The translations under genes were made by a program, and so were the position numbers. The notes beneath the pieces are model-generated. The model did no database searches. It was not told where the DNA came from and saw only the letters and a program-made list of their open reading frames with translations. Below are positions 1-7,568 of a stretch of DNA of 64,000 nt, one piece after another. Each line of letters starts with the position of its first letter. The first letter of the stretch is position 1. Source of the DNA: Paludibacteraceae bacterium (GTDB taxonomy: Bacteria > Bacteroidota > Bacteroidia > Bacteroidales > Paludibacteraceae); NCBI GenBank assembly GCA_017478225.1, contig JAFVDX010000041.1, positions 1 through 64,000 of the forward strand, read 5' to 3'.

Positions 1-306
1 ATTGAGATCCCGAAAAGAATGGGTTTTGATGACAAAGGCACGTTTGAGATATACCAGATTCTCAAAAATCAACTTGTCTCGTTCACGGAAGAACTGGCTC
101 GGACATTCGCTGAAGAAGCTGCACAAAAGATTCGTTCTCGGATTTATATAGGATGGCAGGAAGTTCCGCAGGAATACAATCGTATGGAAGGAGAAATCGA
201 GTTATTGGCTGCCAACCCGAAATATGAACCCTTGAATATAAATTGGGATGCTGAGTTCGGCAAGGTGGTGATGGATTCGGTCTTACACAATTTTAGTCTG
301 AACTGA
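1..306 (+). CDS. C-terminal end of probable type I restriction subunit HsdR (5' partial)
   Basis: The reading frame is open from base 1, so this is the 3' end of a longer gene that starts left of the window. The visible 101 codons are mostly helical and charged and carry no catalytic motif. They end in an Asp-Ala-Glu-Phe-Gly segment resembling HsdR C-terminal helices. The HsdR call rests partly on context: the next gene, overlapping by one base, is a YgjP-like metallopeptidase, a frequent neighbour of hsdR. HsdR would be the ATP-dependent translocase and nuclease of a type I restriction complex. The motor and nuclease domains lie outside the window, so any large helicase-type protein remains possible. 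Confidence 0.45.
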   Translation: MEIPKRMGFDDKGTFEIYQILKNQLVSFTEELARTFAEEAAQKIRSRIYIGWQEVPQEYNRMEGEIELLAANPKYEPLNINWDAEFGKVVMDSVLHNFSLN

Positions 307-962
307 TGAACCTGCCGGAAAATTATACTGTCGAGCATCGCAATGTGAAACATGCCCGCCTTCGTGTACATGAGGACGGTTCTGTCCAGTTGTTTGTACC
401 GGAAGACTTTACGGATGATACCATCCTGAAAATACTGGATTCAAAGCAGCAATGGATAGCGGCCAAAAAACAATATTTTGCAAGCAAGGGGAGAATCCTG
501 TTAAAAAGGAATGAAATCCTTCTGTTGGGCAATCGCTATGCTTATTACTACTCTTCCCGCTATTGGAACAAAGTTGTTGTCAATCATGAGAGTAAAACCA
601 TACAGGCACGCAGGAATCTATTGGATACGCTTGTGCAGGAGAAATGGCTGAAAGCAGAGGCAGGGCGATATATCCGTCCTCGCGTGGCAGAACTGTCGGA
701 AAAATTGCTGCTTCCGTATAATCGTCTTTTTATCCGCAGCCAGAAACGCAAATGGGGAAACTGCTCGGCGGAAAAAAACATATCGGTTAACTGGCGTATT
801 ATTAAAGCTCCGGAGTTTGTGATTGACTATGTGATAATACATGAATTGTGTCACACGCTGATTATGAAACACACAGCCAAGTTTCAAACTCTGTTGATTT
901 CACATTGCCCTGATTATAAGCAGGCGCAAGCATGGCTTGAAAAATACGGCAACAATCTATGA
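306..962 (+). CDS. YgjP-like (DUF45/M48-type) zinc metallopeptidase
   Basis: This is a 218-residue protein. Near the C terminus it has the conserved Arg-Lys-Trp-Gly-Asn-Cys segment followed by His-Glu-Leu-Cys-His, the HExxH zinc-binding and catalytic motif of the YgjP/DUF45 family. The ATG shares one base with the TGA of the upstream gene (TGATG), so the two are translationally coupled. Family members are often found beside type I restriction genes, but their substrate is not established. No signal peptide is seen, so the protein is cytoplasmic. Length is normal for the family and the gene looks intact. Confidence 0.85.
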   Translation: MNLPENYTVEHRNVKHARLRVHEDGSVQLFVPEDFTDDTILKILDSKQQWIAAKKQYFASKGRILLKRNEILLLGNRYAYYYSSRYWNKVVVNHESKTIQARRNLLDTLVQEKWLKAEAGRYIRPRVAELSEKLLLPYNRLFIRSQKRKWGNCSAEKNISVNWRIIKAPEFVIDYVIIHELCHTLIMKHTAKFQTLLISHCPDYKQAQAWLEKYGNNL

Positions 963-1010
963 AATTGACTAATATATCACGTACATTATAACCCTCTAAA
1001 AAATATCATT

Positions 1011-1451
1011 ATGCAAATAGGAGACCGAATGCCGCAGTTCAGCGTGCTTAATCAAGACAGTGAGGTCGTAACCGACAAAGACCTAATCGGCAAGCCGACA
1101 GTGCTTTATGTTTATCCCAAAGACTCGACGCCCGGGTGTACGGCTGAGGCTTGTAACCTGCGCGACAACTACCACTCGTTCCTCGCAAGGGGCTATCAGG
1201 TGTATGGCGTGAGCAAGGATTCGCCCGCCTCGCATCAGCGGTTCATTGAGAAATACAGCCTGCCGTTTCCGCTACTGAGCGACCCGACAACCGAACTGCT
1301 GCAGGCACTCGGCGCGTGGGGAGAAAAGAAACTCTACGGCAAGACAAGCATGGGCACGCTCCGCAAGACATTCGTTTTCGTGGCAGACGGCACACTTGAG
1401 CGCATCATCGAGAAAGTGGATACCAAGAACCATACAGAGCAAATTTTGTAA
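1011..1451 (+). CDS. bcp: Thioredoxin-dependent thiol peroxidase (Bcp-type peroxiredoxin)
   Basis: This is a 146-residue peroxiredoxin that reduces hydrogen and alkyl peroxides using thioredoxin. The segment Pro-Lys-Asp-Ser-Thr-Pro-Gly-Cys-Thr holds the peroxidatic cysteine (C43). C48, five residues later, is the resolving cysteine typical of Bcp/PrxQ enzymes. The protein is cytoplasmic, with no signal peptide. The next gene begins 29 bases downstream. GC content is visibly higher than in much of the window. The C terminus is slightly short, ending at Glu-Gln-Ile-Leu, where many Bcp proteins continue for a few residues. Confidence 0.92.
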   Translation: MQIGDRMPQFSVLNQDSEVVTDKDLIGKPTVLYVYPKDSTPGCTAEACNLRDNYHSFLARGYQVYGVSKDSPASHQRFIEKYSLPFPLLSDPTTELLQALGAWGEKKLYGKTSMGTLRKTFVFVADGTLERIIEKVDTKNHTEQIL

Positions 1452-1479
1452 TCACCAACTATTCAAACAAGTTAATCAC

Positions 1480-1923
1480 ATGAAACGACTATTCTTTCTT
1501 TTTGCTGTTGCAGTAGTGGCGGCAGGAGCAATGGCTCAGGGACCTCAGGGTCCGCGTGGGCATCATAACGACCGGCACGGACATGGCGACTCGCATCGTC
1601 GTCCGCCGATGGAACAGCGATACCAAGACTGTGCAACGACAGAACAGATGCAGGTGGTGATGGACGCGCTCAACGGACAGTCGTTCGACGACAAGAAACT
1701 GGAGATAGCCAAACTATGCGTCACCATCGGCTATTTCTGCACGGCGGACATGGCACAGATGGCAACGGTGTTCTCGTTCGACGACAGACGGTTGGAGTTC
1801 CTCAAATACGCCTATGCATATTGTTTAGACAAGGAGAACTATCCCACGCTGCGCGACAGCTTTACCTTCCAATCGAATTTCGACGCCTTGTTAGACTATA
1901 TCTACCCCAATATGCGAAAATAA
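1480..1923 (+). CDS. Secreted DUF4476 domain protein
   Basis: This is a 147-residue secreted protein. The ATG at 1480 starts a clear signal peptide (Met-Lys-Arg, hydrophobic core, Ala-Met-Ala-Gln). A longer frame open from 1396 overlaps the peroxidase gene and would bury the signal, so it was not chosen. After the signal comes a Gly-Pro-His-Arg-rich linker of about 30 residues, then a helical domain of about 90 residues with repeated Phe-Asp-Asp-(Lys/Arg)-(Lys/Arg)-Leu-Glu segments. This matches DUF4476, a Bacteroidota domain of unknown function. The protein should be periplasmic or surface exposed. Confidence 0.75.
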   Translation: MKRLFFLFAVAVVAAGAMAQGPQGPRGHHNDRHGHGDSHRRPPMEQRYQDCATTEQMQVVMDALNGQSFDDKKLEIAKLCVTIGYFCTADMAQMATVFSFDDRRLEFLKYAYAYCLDKENYPTLRDSFTFQSNFDALLDYIYPNMRK

Positions 1924-2037
1924 GCACTTTGCGCCAAAACGGAACTGGGAGTAATGCGGAGAAAAAACAACTTATTCGCCGCAAATATGCGGAGATTAGG
2001 CATAGTTTTTGTTGCATAATTAGAAAACAAATACGCT

Positions 2038-3135
2038 ATGAATACCGTTTATCTATGGCAAAATGACAAGTTCCCCCGTTTCGAATGGGACACCGATGCG
2101 CTACTATTGCCTTTAGGCGAAGCACATACCTTGCAAGGGCAGTTGCTCGGTCGCATGTCTGCGCTTGGCTTCGAAGGTCTTTCGCAACAAGTGGAAGCCG
2201 TCACACAAGAAATCATCGGTTCATCGCAGATAGAAGGCGTGACGCTGAATGCCGACAGCGTACGAAGCAGTGTAGCACGGCATCTGGGGTTGGAAACTGC
2301 TGGCAACGAACGGAGCGACCATTATACGGAAGGTGTAGTGAACGCGATGATGCAGGCTACGCAGGATTTTACGGAACCACTTACAGCGGAACGGATGTTT
2401 GGATGGCATGCCGCTTTCTTCCCTACCGGCTATAGCGACGGGTATAAGATAACGGTTGCCAACTGGCGCGTAGGAGACGAACCGATGCAGGTGGTTAGCG
2501 GACCGATGGGCAAAGAGAAAGTGCATTTTGTAGCTCCGCCAAGCGATATTGTTTCAACGATGATGGAGCAGTTTATTGCTTGGTGCAACACCCCGAACGA
2601 CACCGACCCGATACTACGTGCAGCTATCGCGCATCTATGGTTCGTCACTATCCATCCCTTTGATGACGGTAACGGACGCATGGCACGTACCATAACCGAG
2701 TTGATGTTGGCACGGGCGGACAACAGCAGTCAGCGTTTCTACAGCCTTTCGGCAGAGATAATTAAGCAACGCAAACAATATTACGATGCGTTAGAGCAGG
2801 CACAGAAAGGAGCAATAGATGTCACGCCTTGGCTACTATGGTTTGTAAAAACACTACGCAACGCATTGGCCTTTTCGTTGCAGACAACCGACCGGGTACT
2901 ACAGAAAGCCTCTTTTTGGAGCAAGCACAAAGAGACAGAACTGAACGAGCGGCAACGGAAAATCATCAACAGGATGTGGGATGGTTTTGACGGCAAACTG
3001 ACTACACAGAAATATGCAAAAATCAACCATTGCTCGCAAGACACGGCACTGCGTGACATACAATCCTTAATGGAAAAAGGCATCCTCCGCAAGACAGAGG
3101 AAGGCGGCCGTTCTACCAATTATGAATTGACTTAA
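2038..3135 (+). CDS. Fic family protein (AMP-transferase type)
   Basis: This is a 365-residue protein with a DUF4172-like N terminus, a central Fic domain and a C-terminal winged-helix-like region. The Fic motif His-Pro-Phe-Asp-Asp-Gly-Asn-Gly-Arg starts at H206, the predicted catalytic histidine. An N-terminal Ser-Ser-Gln-Ile-Glu-Gly segment (S62-G67) fits the inhibitory (S/T)xxxE(G/N) helix, so the enzyme should be self-inhibited (class II Fic). Such enzymes usually transfer AMP from ATP to a protein hydroxyl; the target is unknown. It stands alone, without a separate antitoxin gene. Fic proteins of this build are common in Bacteroidota accessory regions. Confidence 0.92.
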   Translation: MNTVYLWQNDKFPRFEWDTDALLLPLGEAHTLQGQLLGRMSALGFEGLSQQVEAVTQEIIGSSQIEGVTLNADSVRSSVARHLGLETAGNERSDHYTEGVVNAMMQATQDFTEPLTAERMFGWHAAFFPTGYSDGYKITVANWRVGDEPMQVVSGPMGKEKVHFVAPPSDIVSTMMEQFIAWCNTPNDTDPILRAAIAHLWFVTIHPFDDGNGRMARTITELMLARADNSSQRFYSLSAEIIKQRKQYYDALEQAQKGAIDVTPWLLWFVKTLRNALAFSLQTTDRVLQKASFWSKHKETELNERQRKIINRMWDGFDGKLTTQKYAKINHCSQDTALRDIQSLMEKGILRKTEEGGRSTNYELT

Positions 3136-3167
3136 AGAACAACAACTCCTATAAACACTATACGCGT

Positions 3168-3323
3168 ATGTCCTGTCTTCAAGTTATATTAGCCATAATC
3201 TTTCCGCCGTTGGCGGTGATTGACCGCGGGTGCGGCTCAGTGCTGATTGTCTTTCTTCTCACCCTGTGCGGCTGGATCCCGGGGGTAATCGGCGCTTTGA
3301 TTATCTTAAACAAGAACGATTAA
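3168..3323 (+). CDS. YqaE/Pmp3 family small membrane protein
   Basis: This is a 51-residue protein with two hydrophobic segments separated by Asp-Arg-Gly-Cys-Gly and ending in Asn-Lys-Asn-Asp. The Phe-Pro-Pro-Leu-Ala-Val turn in the first helix and the Gly-Trp-Ile-Pro-Gly-Val segment in the second are hallmarks of the YqaE/Pmp3 (UPF0057) family. These small inner-membrane proteins are linked to stress and membrane potential in other organisms; the molecular role is uncertain. The gene starts 32 bases after the Fic gene and may share its transcript. Confidence 0.85.
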   Translation: MSCLQVILAIIFPPLAVIDRGCGSVLIVFLLTLCGWIPGVIGALIILNKND

Positions 3324-3387
3324 TAGGCGTATAATCCGAAACTCAAATATAGTGAATCTAATCCTTAAACTAACTCAAAAATCTCAA

Positions 3388-3519
3388 CTTTTGTGCAGTT
3401 CAGGAAGGATTTATTGCTGTATTTTATGCAGTTTACATGGTGAGATTTTGCTTATTTTATGCAGTTATGATACTGCGAAAACTGCGATTTTATGCAGTTT
3501 AGAATGATTTTTCTTGCAA
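3388..3519. repeat. Four copies of a 13-bp motif at exact 33-bp spacing
   Basis: The motif ATTTTATGCAGTT is identical at 3421, 3454 and 3487, with a variant (CTTTTGTGCAGTT) at 3388. Each copy starts exactly 33 bases after the previous one, and the 20 bases between copies are not conserved. The block lies directly before the truncated AAA/DUF4143 remnant. A fixed period of about three helical turns suggests an iterated protein-binding site, possibly the operator of the lost full-length gene. Function is inference. Confidence 0.8.
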
Positions 3520-3524
3520 GATAA

Positions 3525-3974
3525 CTGCCTAAATTCTCGCTCAAAAGCAAAGAGAAGACGATGGCTCGTAAGGCATACGCGATTGACCCTGCTTTTATTG
3601 ACGAACATGACCAAGCGTTACTCACTGAGAGTTATGGATTAAGACTTGAAAACGTGGTTGCGTTAGAGATTGCTCGTCGTATTAATAGCGACTACCAGCA
3701 AGTATATTATCTGCGTAAAAATAAAGAGTTGGAGGTTGATTTTGTTGTAGTAGAACGAAGTCATGTAAAAGAGTTGATACAAGTAACATACGATTTCAGC
3801 AACCCATCGGAGAAGTTATACAAACGCGAAGTGGAAGGACTGACACGCGGTTCGGCTCTAACGCATTGTGATAATCTGACACTTATAGTTATGTATGGAG
3901 AGACGGGCATAATTGAGCATGACGGAAAGAAAATCCACGTGGTAAGTGCCATAGATTGGCTGATAAAGAACTGA
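3525..3974 (+). pseudogene. 5'-truncated AAA/DUF4143 ATPase remnant
   Basis: Only the C-terminal DUF4143 part of an AAA/DUF4143 protein is present. The open frame starts after a TAA at 3522. Its residues Leu-Pro-Lys-Phe-Ser...Lys-Ala-Tyr-Ala-Ile-Asp-Pro match the start of the C-terminal nuclease-like half. An ATG at 3561 could start a 137-residue product. The Walker A and B region, roughly the first 240 residues of the family, is missing, yet the presumed upstream regulatory repeats remain. An internal deletion fusing the promoter region to the 3' end explains this. A more complete relative lies at 6203-7345. Confidence 0.75.
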
Positions 3975-4000
3975 ACTAAACTTATACAAACTTAAATAAT

Positions 4001-4486
4001 ATGCGTAAACTACTTATTTTTTTAGCCGTTGCCGCCGTGGCAATGAGCATTGAGGCAAAGACGATTGTTGTCTATTTCTCGGCTACGGGCACCACCAAAG
4101 CGGCTGCTGAGAATATCGCTAAAGCCGAGAAGGCTACCCTATGGGAGATAGAGGCAGCAGAGCCTTACACCGATGCAGACCTCGACTGGCGCAACAAACA
4201 GTCGCGTTCGTCGCTGGAGATGAACGACCCTGAGGCACGGCCGACTATCAAACAATGCACTAACATAATGCCGTACGACACCATCTTTGTGGGTTATCCG
4301 ATATGGTGGGGTATCTGTCCGCGTATCATCAACTCGTGGATTGACAACAACCTGCCGCAGTTGGAGGGTAAGACACTCGTTCCGTTTGCCACGAGCGGAG
4401 GCAGTGGGGTAGAGCAGTCTGTAGAGTATCTGCGCAAGACCTATCCCGCTTTGACATGGCAAGACGGCCAACTAATAGGGAGATAA
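4001..4486 (+). CDS. Exported flavodoxin-like protein
   Basis: This is a 161-residue flavodoxin-fold protein. An N-terminal signal peptide (Met-Arg-Lys, hydrophobic core, Ile-Glu-Ala-Lys) precedes the FMN phosphate-binding loop Ser-Ala-Thr-Gly-Thr-Thr. The Gly-Tyr-Pro-Ile-Trp-Trp-Gly segment and a Thr-Ser-Gly-Gly-Ser-Gly loop complete the FMN site. Extracytoplasmic flavodoxins of this type are common in Bacteroidota; their electron partners are unknown. The cupin gene starts 6 bases after the stop, and the three genes from here to 5795 look like an operon. Confidence 0.88.
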   Translation: MRKLLIFLAVAAVAMSIEAKTIVVYFSATGTTKAAAENIAKAEKATLWEIEAAEPYTDADLDWRNKQSRSSLEMNDPEARPTIKQCTNIMPYDTIFVGYPIWWGICPRIINSWIDNNLPQLEGKTLVPFATSGGSGVEQSVEYLRKTYPALTWQDGQLIGR

Positions 4487-4492
4487 TAACTT

Positions 4493-4858
4493 ATGACTAT
4501 CAAGACGACTGAACTGATACGCACTTGTGAGAGTTGGGATGGTGCGCCGTTGCCCGATTTTCCTGTAGGAAAGCCTGAACTGCGGGTTTTGCGATTGGAG
4601 TTTCCTGCTGGAGCTAAGACCGAATGGCACCACCATCCTGTGATGAACTACGGCATTGTCCAGCAAGGCGAACTGACCATCGTTTGTAAGGACGGCAGAG
4701 AGAAAACTTTTTATGAAGGTGAGGCGTTGGTGGAGGTCATTGGCACCGTCCATCGCGGCGAGAACAGAGGCTTGAAACCCGTTGTTCTCAATATGTTCTA
4801 CTTTGCCTCCCCAGGTGCAGAGATAACTATCCCACACCCTGAATTGGAAAATGAATAA
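4493..4858 (+). CDS. Small cupin domain protein
   Basis: This is a 121-residue single-domain cupin. Its first cupin motif contains Trp-His-His-His-Pro, followed by Tyr-Gly-Ile-Val and a Gly-Glu-Leu-Thr turn. The second motif centres on Thr-Val-His-Arg-Gly. The clustered histidines suggest a bound metal ion. No signal peptide is seen. It sits 6 bases after the flavodoxin and 25 before the esterase. The enzymatic activity cannot be predicted, because small cupins may be isomerases, dioxygenases or binding proteins. Confidence 0.85.
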   Translation: MTIKTTELIRTCESWDGAPLPDFPVGKPELRVLRLEFPAGAKTEWHHHPVMNYGIVQQGELTIVCKDGREKTFYEGEALVEVIGTVHRGENRGLKPVVLNMFYFASPGAEITIPHPELENE

Positions 4859-4883
4859 CACAACATAGATAAATACACCACTT

Positions 4884-5795
4884 ATGAAAAAATATCATTT
4901 ATTTATCGCTGCCGTCTTGCTGACTTTATCTGCAGGGCTGACTGCGGCGGATACATACGCCTATGTGGAGCGTGACTCCACCCTCTATTTAGACATCTAT
5001 TCTCCCGCTACGCAGGCTAATGGTTATACTATTCTGCATGTTTTTGGCGGCGGATTTTTTGAGGGGGCGCGTACCAACAAATGGGACACTGCATACTGTC
5101 ATTCGTTGACTGAGTTGGGCTATAGAGCAGTGGCTATCGACTATCGTCTTGGACTGAGAGGAGTCTCCAATGTTGGAATTACAAATCTCAAACCCCTTGA
5201 GAATGCTTTTTACATGGCTGCTGCTGATTGCTCTGCTGCGGTACGGTATCTTGTTTCTCATGCCGACGAATTAGGTATTGCTCCCGATAAAATCATTTTG
5301 GAAGGTTCATCGGCTGGGGCTATTACTGTTCTTATGACTGACTATGGACGATGCAACGCGCTTGATTATACCGCTGAATTGCCTGAAGGCTGGAAACCTG
5401 CTGCAGTAGTTGCCTATAGCGGGGCGATATACTCTACCCACGGTGCACTCAAATGGTCTTTGCCGCCTGCGCCTACGCTCCTCTTTCACGGCATGCTCGA
5501 TAAGATTGTCACCTATAAGAAGATAACCTTTGGCAAACTCGGTCTTTATGGTGCAAACGCCATTGTCAAACGCCTTGCCAAGTTCGATTATCCGTATTCC
5601 GTCTATCGTGTCCCGGGTCTTGGGCATGAGGTCAGCATGGCAGGACCGATGACGCTTGACGAATTGGACCTCTTTGTTCGCCAGCGTCTTATCAATCATC
5701 GTACGCTTTTCAAAGATGCCATCCTCCGCGACACTGCCGTCCACCCCACCAAATGGACCACTATGACTGTCAGCGACCTCTATAAGAAAAAATAA
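4884..5795 (+). CDS. Secreted alpha/beta hydrolase, carboxylesterase-like
   Basis: This is a 303-residue secreted hydrolase with a signal peptide ending near Leu-Thr-Ala-Ala. It has an oxyanion-hole loop Phe-Gly-Gly-Gly-Phe (a variant of HGGGF) and a nucleophile elbow Gly-Ser-Ser-Ala-Gly. A late Leu-Gly-His-Glu supplies the probable catalytic histidine, and an Asp in the His-Gly-Met-Leu-Asp-Lys segment is a candidate acid. This matches the BD-FAE/esterase-lipase group, which cleaves acetyl or feruloyl esters. The substrate is not determined. It is the third gene of the flavodoxin-cupin-esterase run. Confidence 0.87.
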   Translation: MKKYHLFIAAVLLTLSAGLTAADTYAYVERDSTLYLDIYSPATQANGYTILHVFGGGFFEGARTNKWDTAYCHSLTELGYRAVAIDYRLGLRGVSNVGITNLKPLENAFYMAAADCSAAVRYLVSHADELGIAPDKIILEGSSAGAITVLMTDYGRCNALDYTAELPEGWKPAAVVAYSGAIYSTHGALKWSLPPAPTLLFHGMLDKIVTYKKITFGKLGLYGANAIVKRLAKFDYPYSVYRVPGLGHEVSMAGPMTLDELDLFVRQRLINHRTLFKDAILRDTAVHPTKWTTMTVSDLYKKK

Positions 5796-6140
5796 GCAAA
5801 TACATGTAAATGAGTGTAATATGTTTCATTAGTCCAATATTTTTGAGGTGTCTAGCAGGTATGTGGGTATTCCGTCCAAGTAGTTTATTAGGCTTCAGCG
5901 TTTTCATTGGACGATACGGGATTTGCAACTTGATATGGCTCGTGGTTGAACAATCGATTTGCTTGGCACTATATTCCGCTACGGCTATTATGATCTAAGC
6001 CATACAACATTAGAGTATCAGCAGATGGGGGCGTCTCGCGCGGCAGTTCCGCATACTCTGCATTCTGCTGACGAGTGTTTTCTTTATGTTTTTTTGTGAA
6101 AGGAGAAAAAATGCCGTAAAACTTGTGTATATCAGATATT
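5796..6140. other. Intergenic stretch with no supported gene
   Basis: About 345 bases lie between the esterase and the second AAA/DUF4143 locus. Short open frames exist on both strands, but none has recognisable family features or a convincing start. One frame has fragments that look like a decayed gene, interrupted by a stop, and could not be identified. Confidence 0.5.
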
Positions 6141-6187
6141 TGTTGTACTTTTGTCCAAAAATAAAGTAGTACTTTATATTTGTCCAA
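6141..6187. promoter_or_regulatory. Iterated motif before the second AAA/DUF4143 gene
   Basis: TTTGTCCAA occurs at 6150-6158 and again at 6179-6187, and each copy is preceded by GTACTTT. Between them lies a perfect inverted repeat, AAAGTA-G-TACTTT. The arrangement parallels the 33-bp array before the other AAA/DUF4143 remnant, with a different motif sequence. A self-regulatory binding site is plausible but not demonstrated. Confidence 0.55.
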
Positions 6188-6202
6188 TCAAAAGGTAACA
6201 TT

Positions 6203-7345
6203 ATGTATAACAGAGTTTTATAGGGTGAATTATTGCGCTTGGCGAAATATTTTAAGGTTTTAACCATTACCGGTCCGCGTCAATCAGGAAAGACAACCCT
6301 TTGCAAAAAAATATTTCCCCAATATGATTATATCAATCTTGAGGATGAAACTACTCGTGCAGAACTGGAACTTAATAGGAAATCATTCCTTGAAAAGCAC
6401 CTCGCTGGATTGATAATCGATGAAGTACAAAATATGCCGGAGATATTCTCGGCTGTACAAGTTGTTGTAGATGAGAACCCTAATGCTCACTTTGTCCTGA
6501 CAGGCAGCAATAACTTTTTATTGATGCAAAAAATAACACAGTCGCTTGCCGGTCGTACTGCCTTATTGACGCTGCTTCCTTTTTCTTGCAAAGAACTTAC
6601 TGAACAAGATAAATCGGTTAGCGTATTCGAAATGATGTTTCGGGGCTTTTATCCTGCTGTTTGGGCAGATTCGATTCCACCTCAAGATGCATACAGGCAA
6701 TACTTCTCAACATACATTCAGCGTGACATTCAGCAAGTGATGAACATTCGTCATTTGTCAGAATTTCGTAAATTCGTGATTATGTGCGCCTCACGTGTCG
6801 GCACAGAATTTAATGCACAGAGTATGTGCTCTGAATTAGGTGTATCAATACCGACTATTCAAGAATGGATGAATGTATTGGAGGCTTCATATATAGCATT
6901 TCGCCTGCCGCCGTTTTACAGAAATATAAATAAGCGATTAGTAAAAACACCTAAAATATATTTTTATGATGTTGGAATGGTTTGTTATTTATTGGGGATT
7001 AAATCTGCAGAACAGGTTGAGAGCCATCCTTTGAGAGGACAGATATTTGAAAATATGGTAATTAGTGAATTTCTGAAAAAGCAATACAACCTCGGTTTGG
7101 ATAATAATCTGTTTTTCTATCGTGACAAAGGGCAACATGAAGTTGATATTGTACAAGAAGATGGTTTGAACCTATACGCTTATGAAATAAAGTTATCACC
7201 GCAAATTCACCCTGATTTCTATAAAAATCTCAGATATTTTCGTTCGTTATTTCCTGATGTAACATTGCTTACGCAAGTAATAAACACAGGAAAAGAAAAT
7301 AATAATGATACTGAAATAGGTCACATTAACTACCTGAAGATATAG
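6203..7345 (+). pseudogene. AAA/DUF4143 ATPase with an in-frame TAG at codon 7
   Basis: The protein has an N-terminal AAA_14 ATPase domain and a C-terminal DUF4143 domain. Walker A is Gly-Pro-Arg-Gln-Ser-Gly-Lys-Thr-Thr, Walker B is Leu-Ile-Ile-Asp-Glu-Val-Gln, and the sensor-like segment is Leu-Thr-Gly-Ser-Asn. The natural family start Met-Tyr-Asn-Arg-Val-Leu is present at 6203, but codon 7 is TAG (6221-6223). The frame then continues Gly-Glu-Leu-Leu-Arg-Leu-Ala-Lys to 7345. Translation could restart at TTG 6233, giving 370 residues that keep Walker A. Otherwise the gene is silenced by one point mutation. The cellular role of this abundant family is unclear. Confidence 0.8.
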
Positions 7346-7500
7346 AAGGAAATGGCTGCATTTTGCTTAACGGCTACCATTTGCCTTAAGCTTTGCCGCA
7401 TATCGAGAGCAATCTCTTTCTCCTTGTTCTTCTGGATGATGCCGTATTTCTTAAGTTCACCAGGTAGTTGCATGTATTGGCTCCGTTTGTCGGGTGTCAA
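7346..7500 (-). pseudogene. Possible unidentified gene remnant
   Basis: On the minus strand a short frame reads Leu-Thr-Pro-Asp-Lys-Arg-Ser-Gln-Tyr-Met-Gln-Leu-Pro-Gly-Glu-Leu, followed by a charged helical stretch (Lys-Asn-Lys-Glu-Lys-Glu-Ile-Ala-Leu-Asp). The composition is protein-like, unlike the AT-rich flanks, but no start codon fits and the family was not recognised. It then runs into the 3' end of the AAA/DUF4143 gene on the other strand. It is best read as debris of a lost gene. Confidence 0.25.
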
Positions 7501-7568
7501 ACTATATATAGAGAGAGAATAAGCCTGTTAATTTAGTCTTGTCAATCATTGTGCATCACAGAGTGCGG

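Noticed and set aside
5810-5998. 62-residue gene after the esterase
   Set aside because: Hydrophobic but without family features, start context or conservation clues; likely chance.
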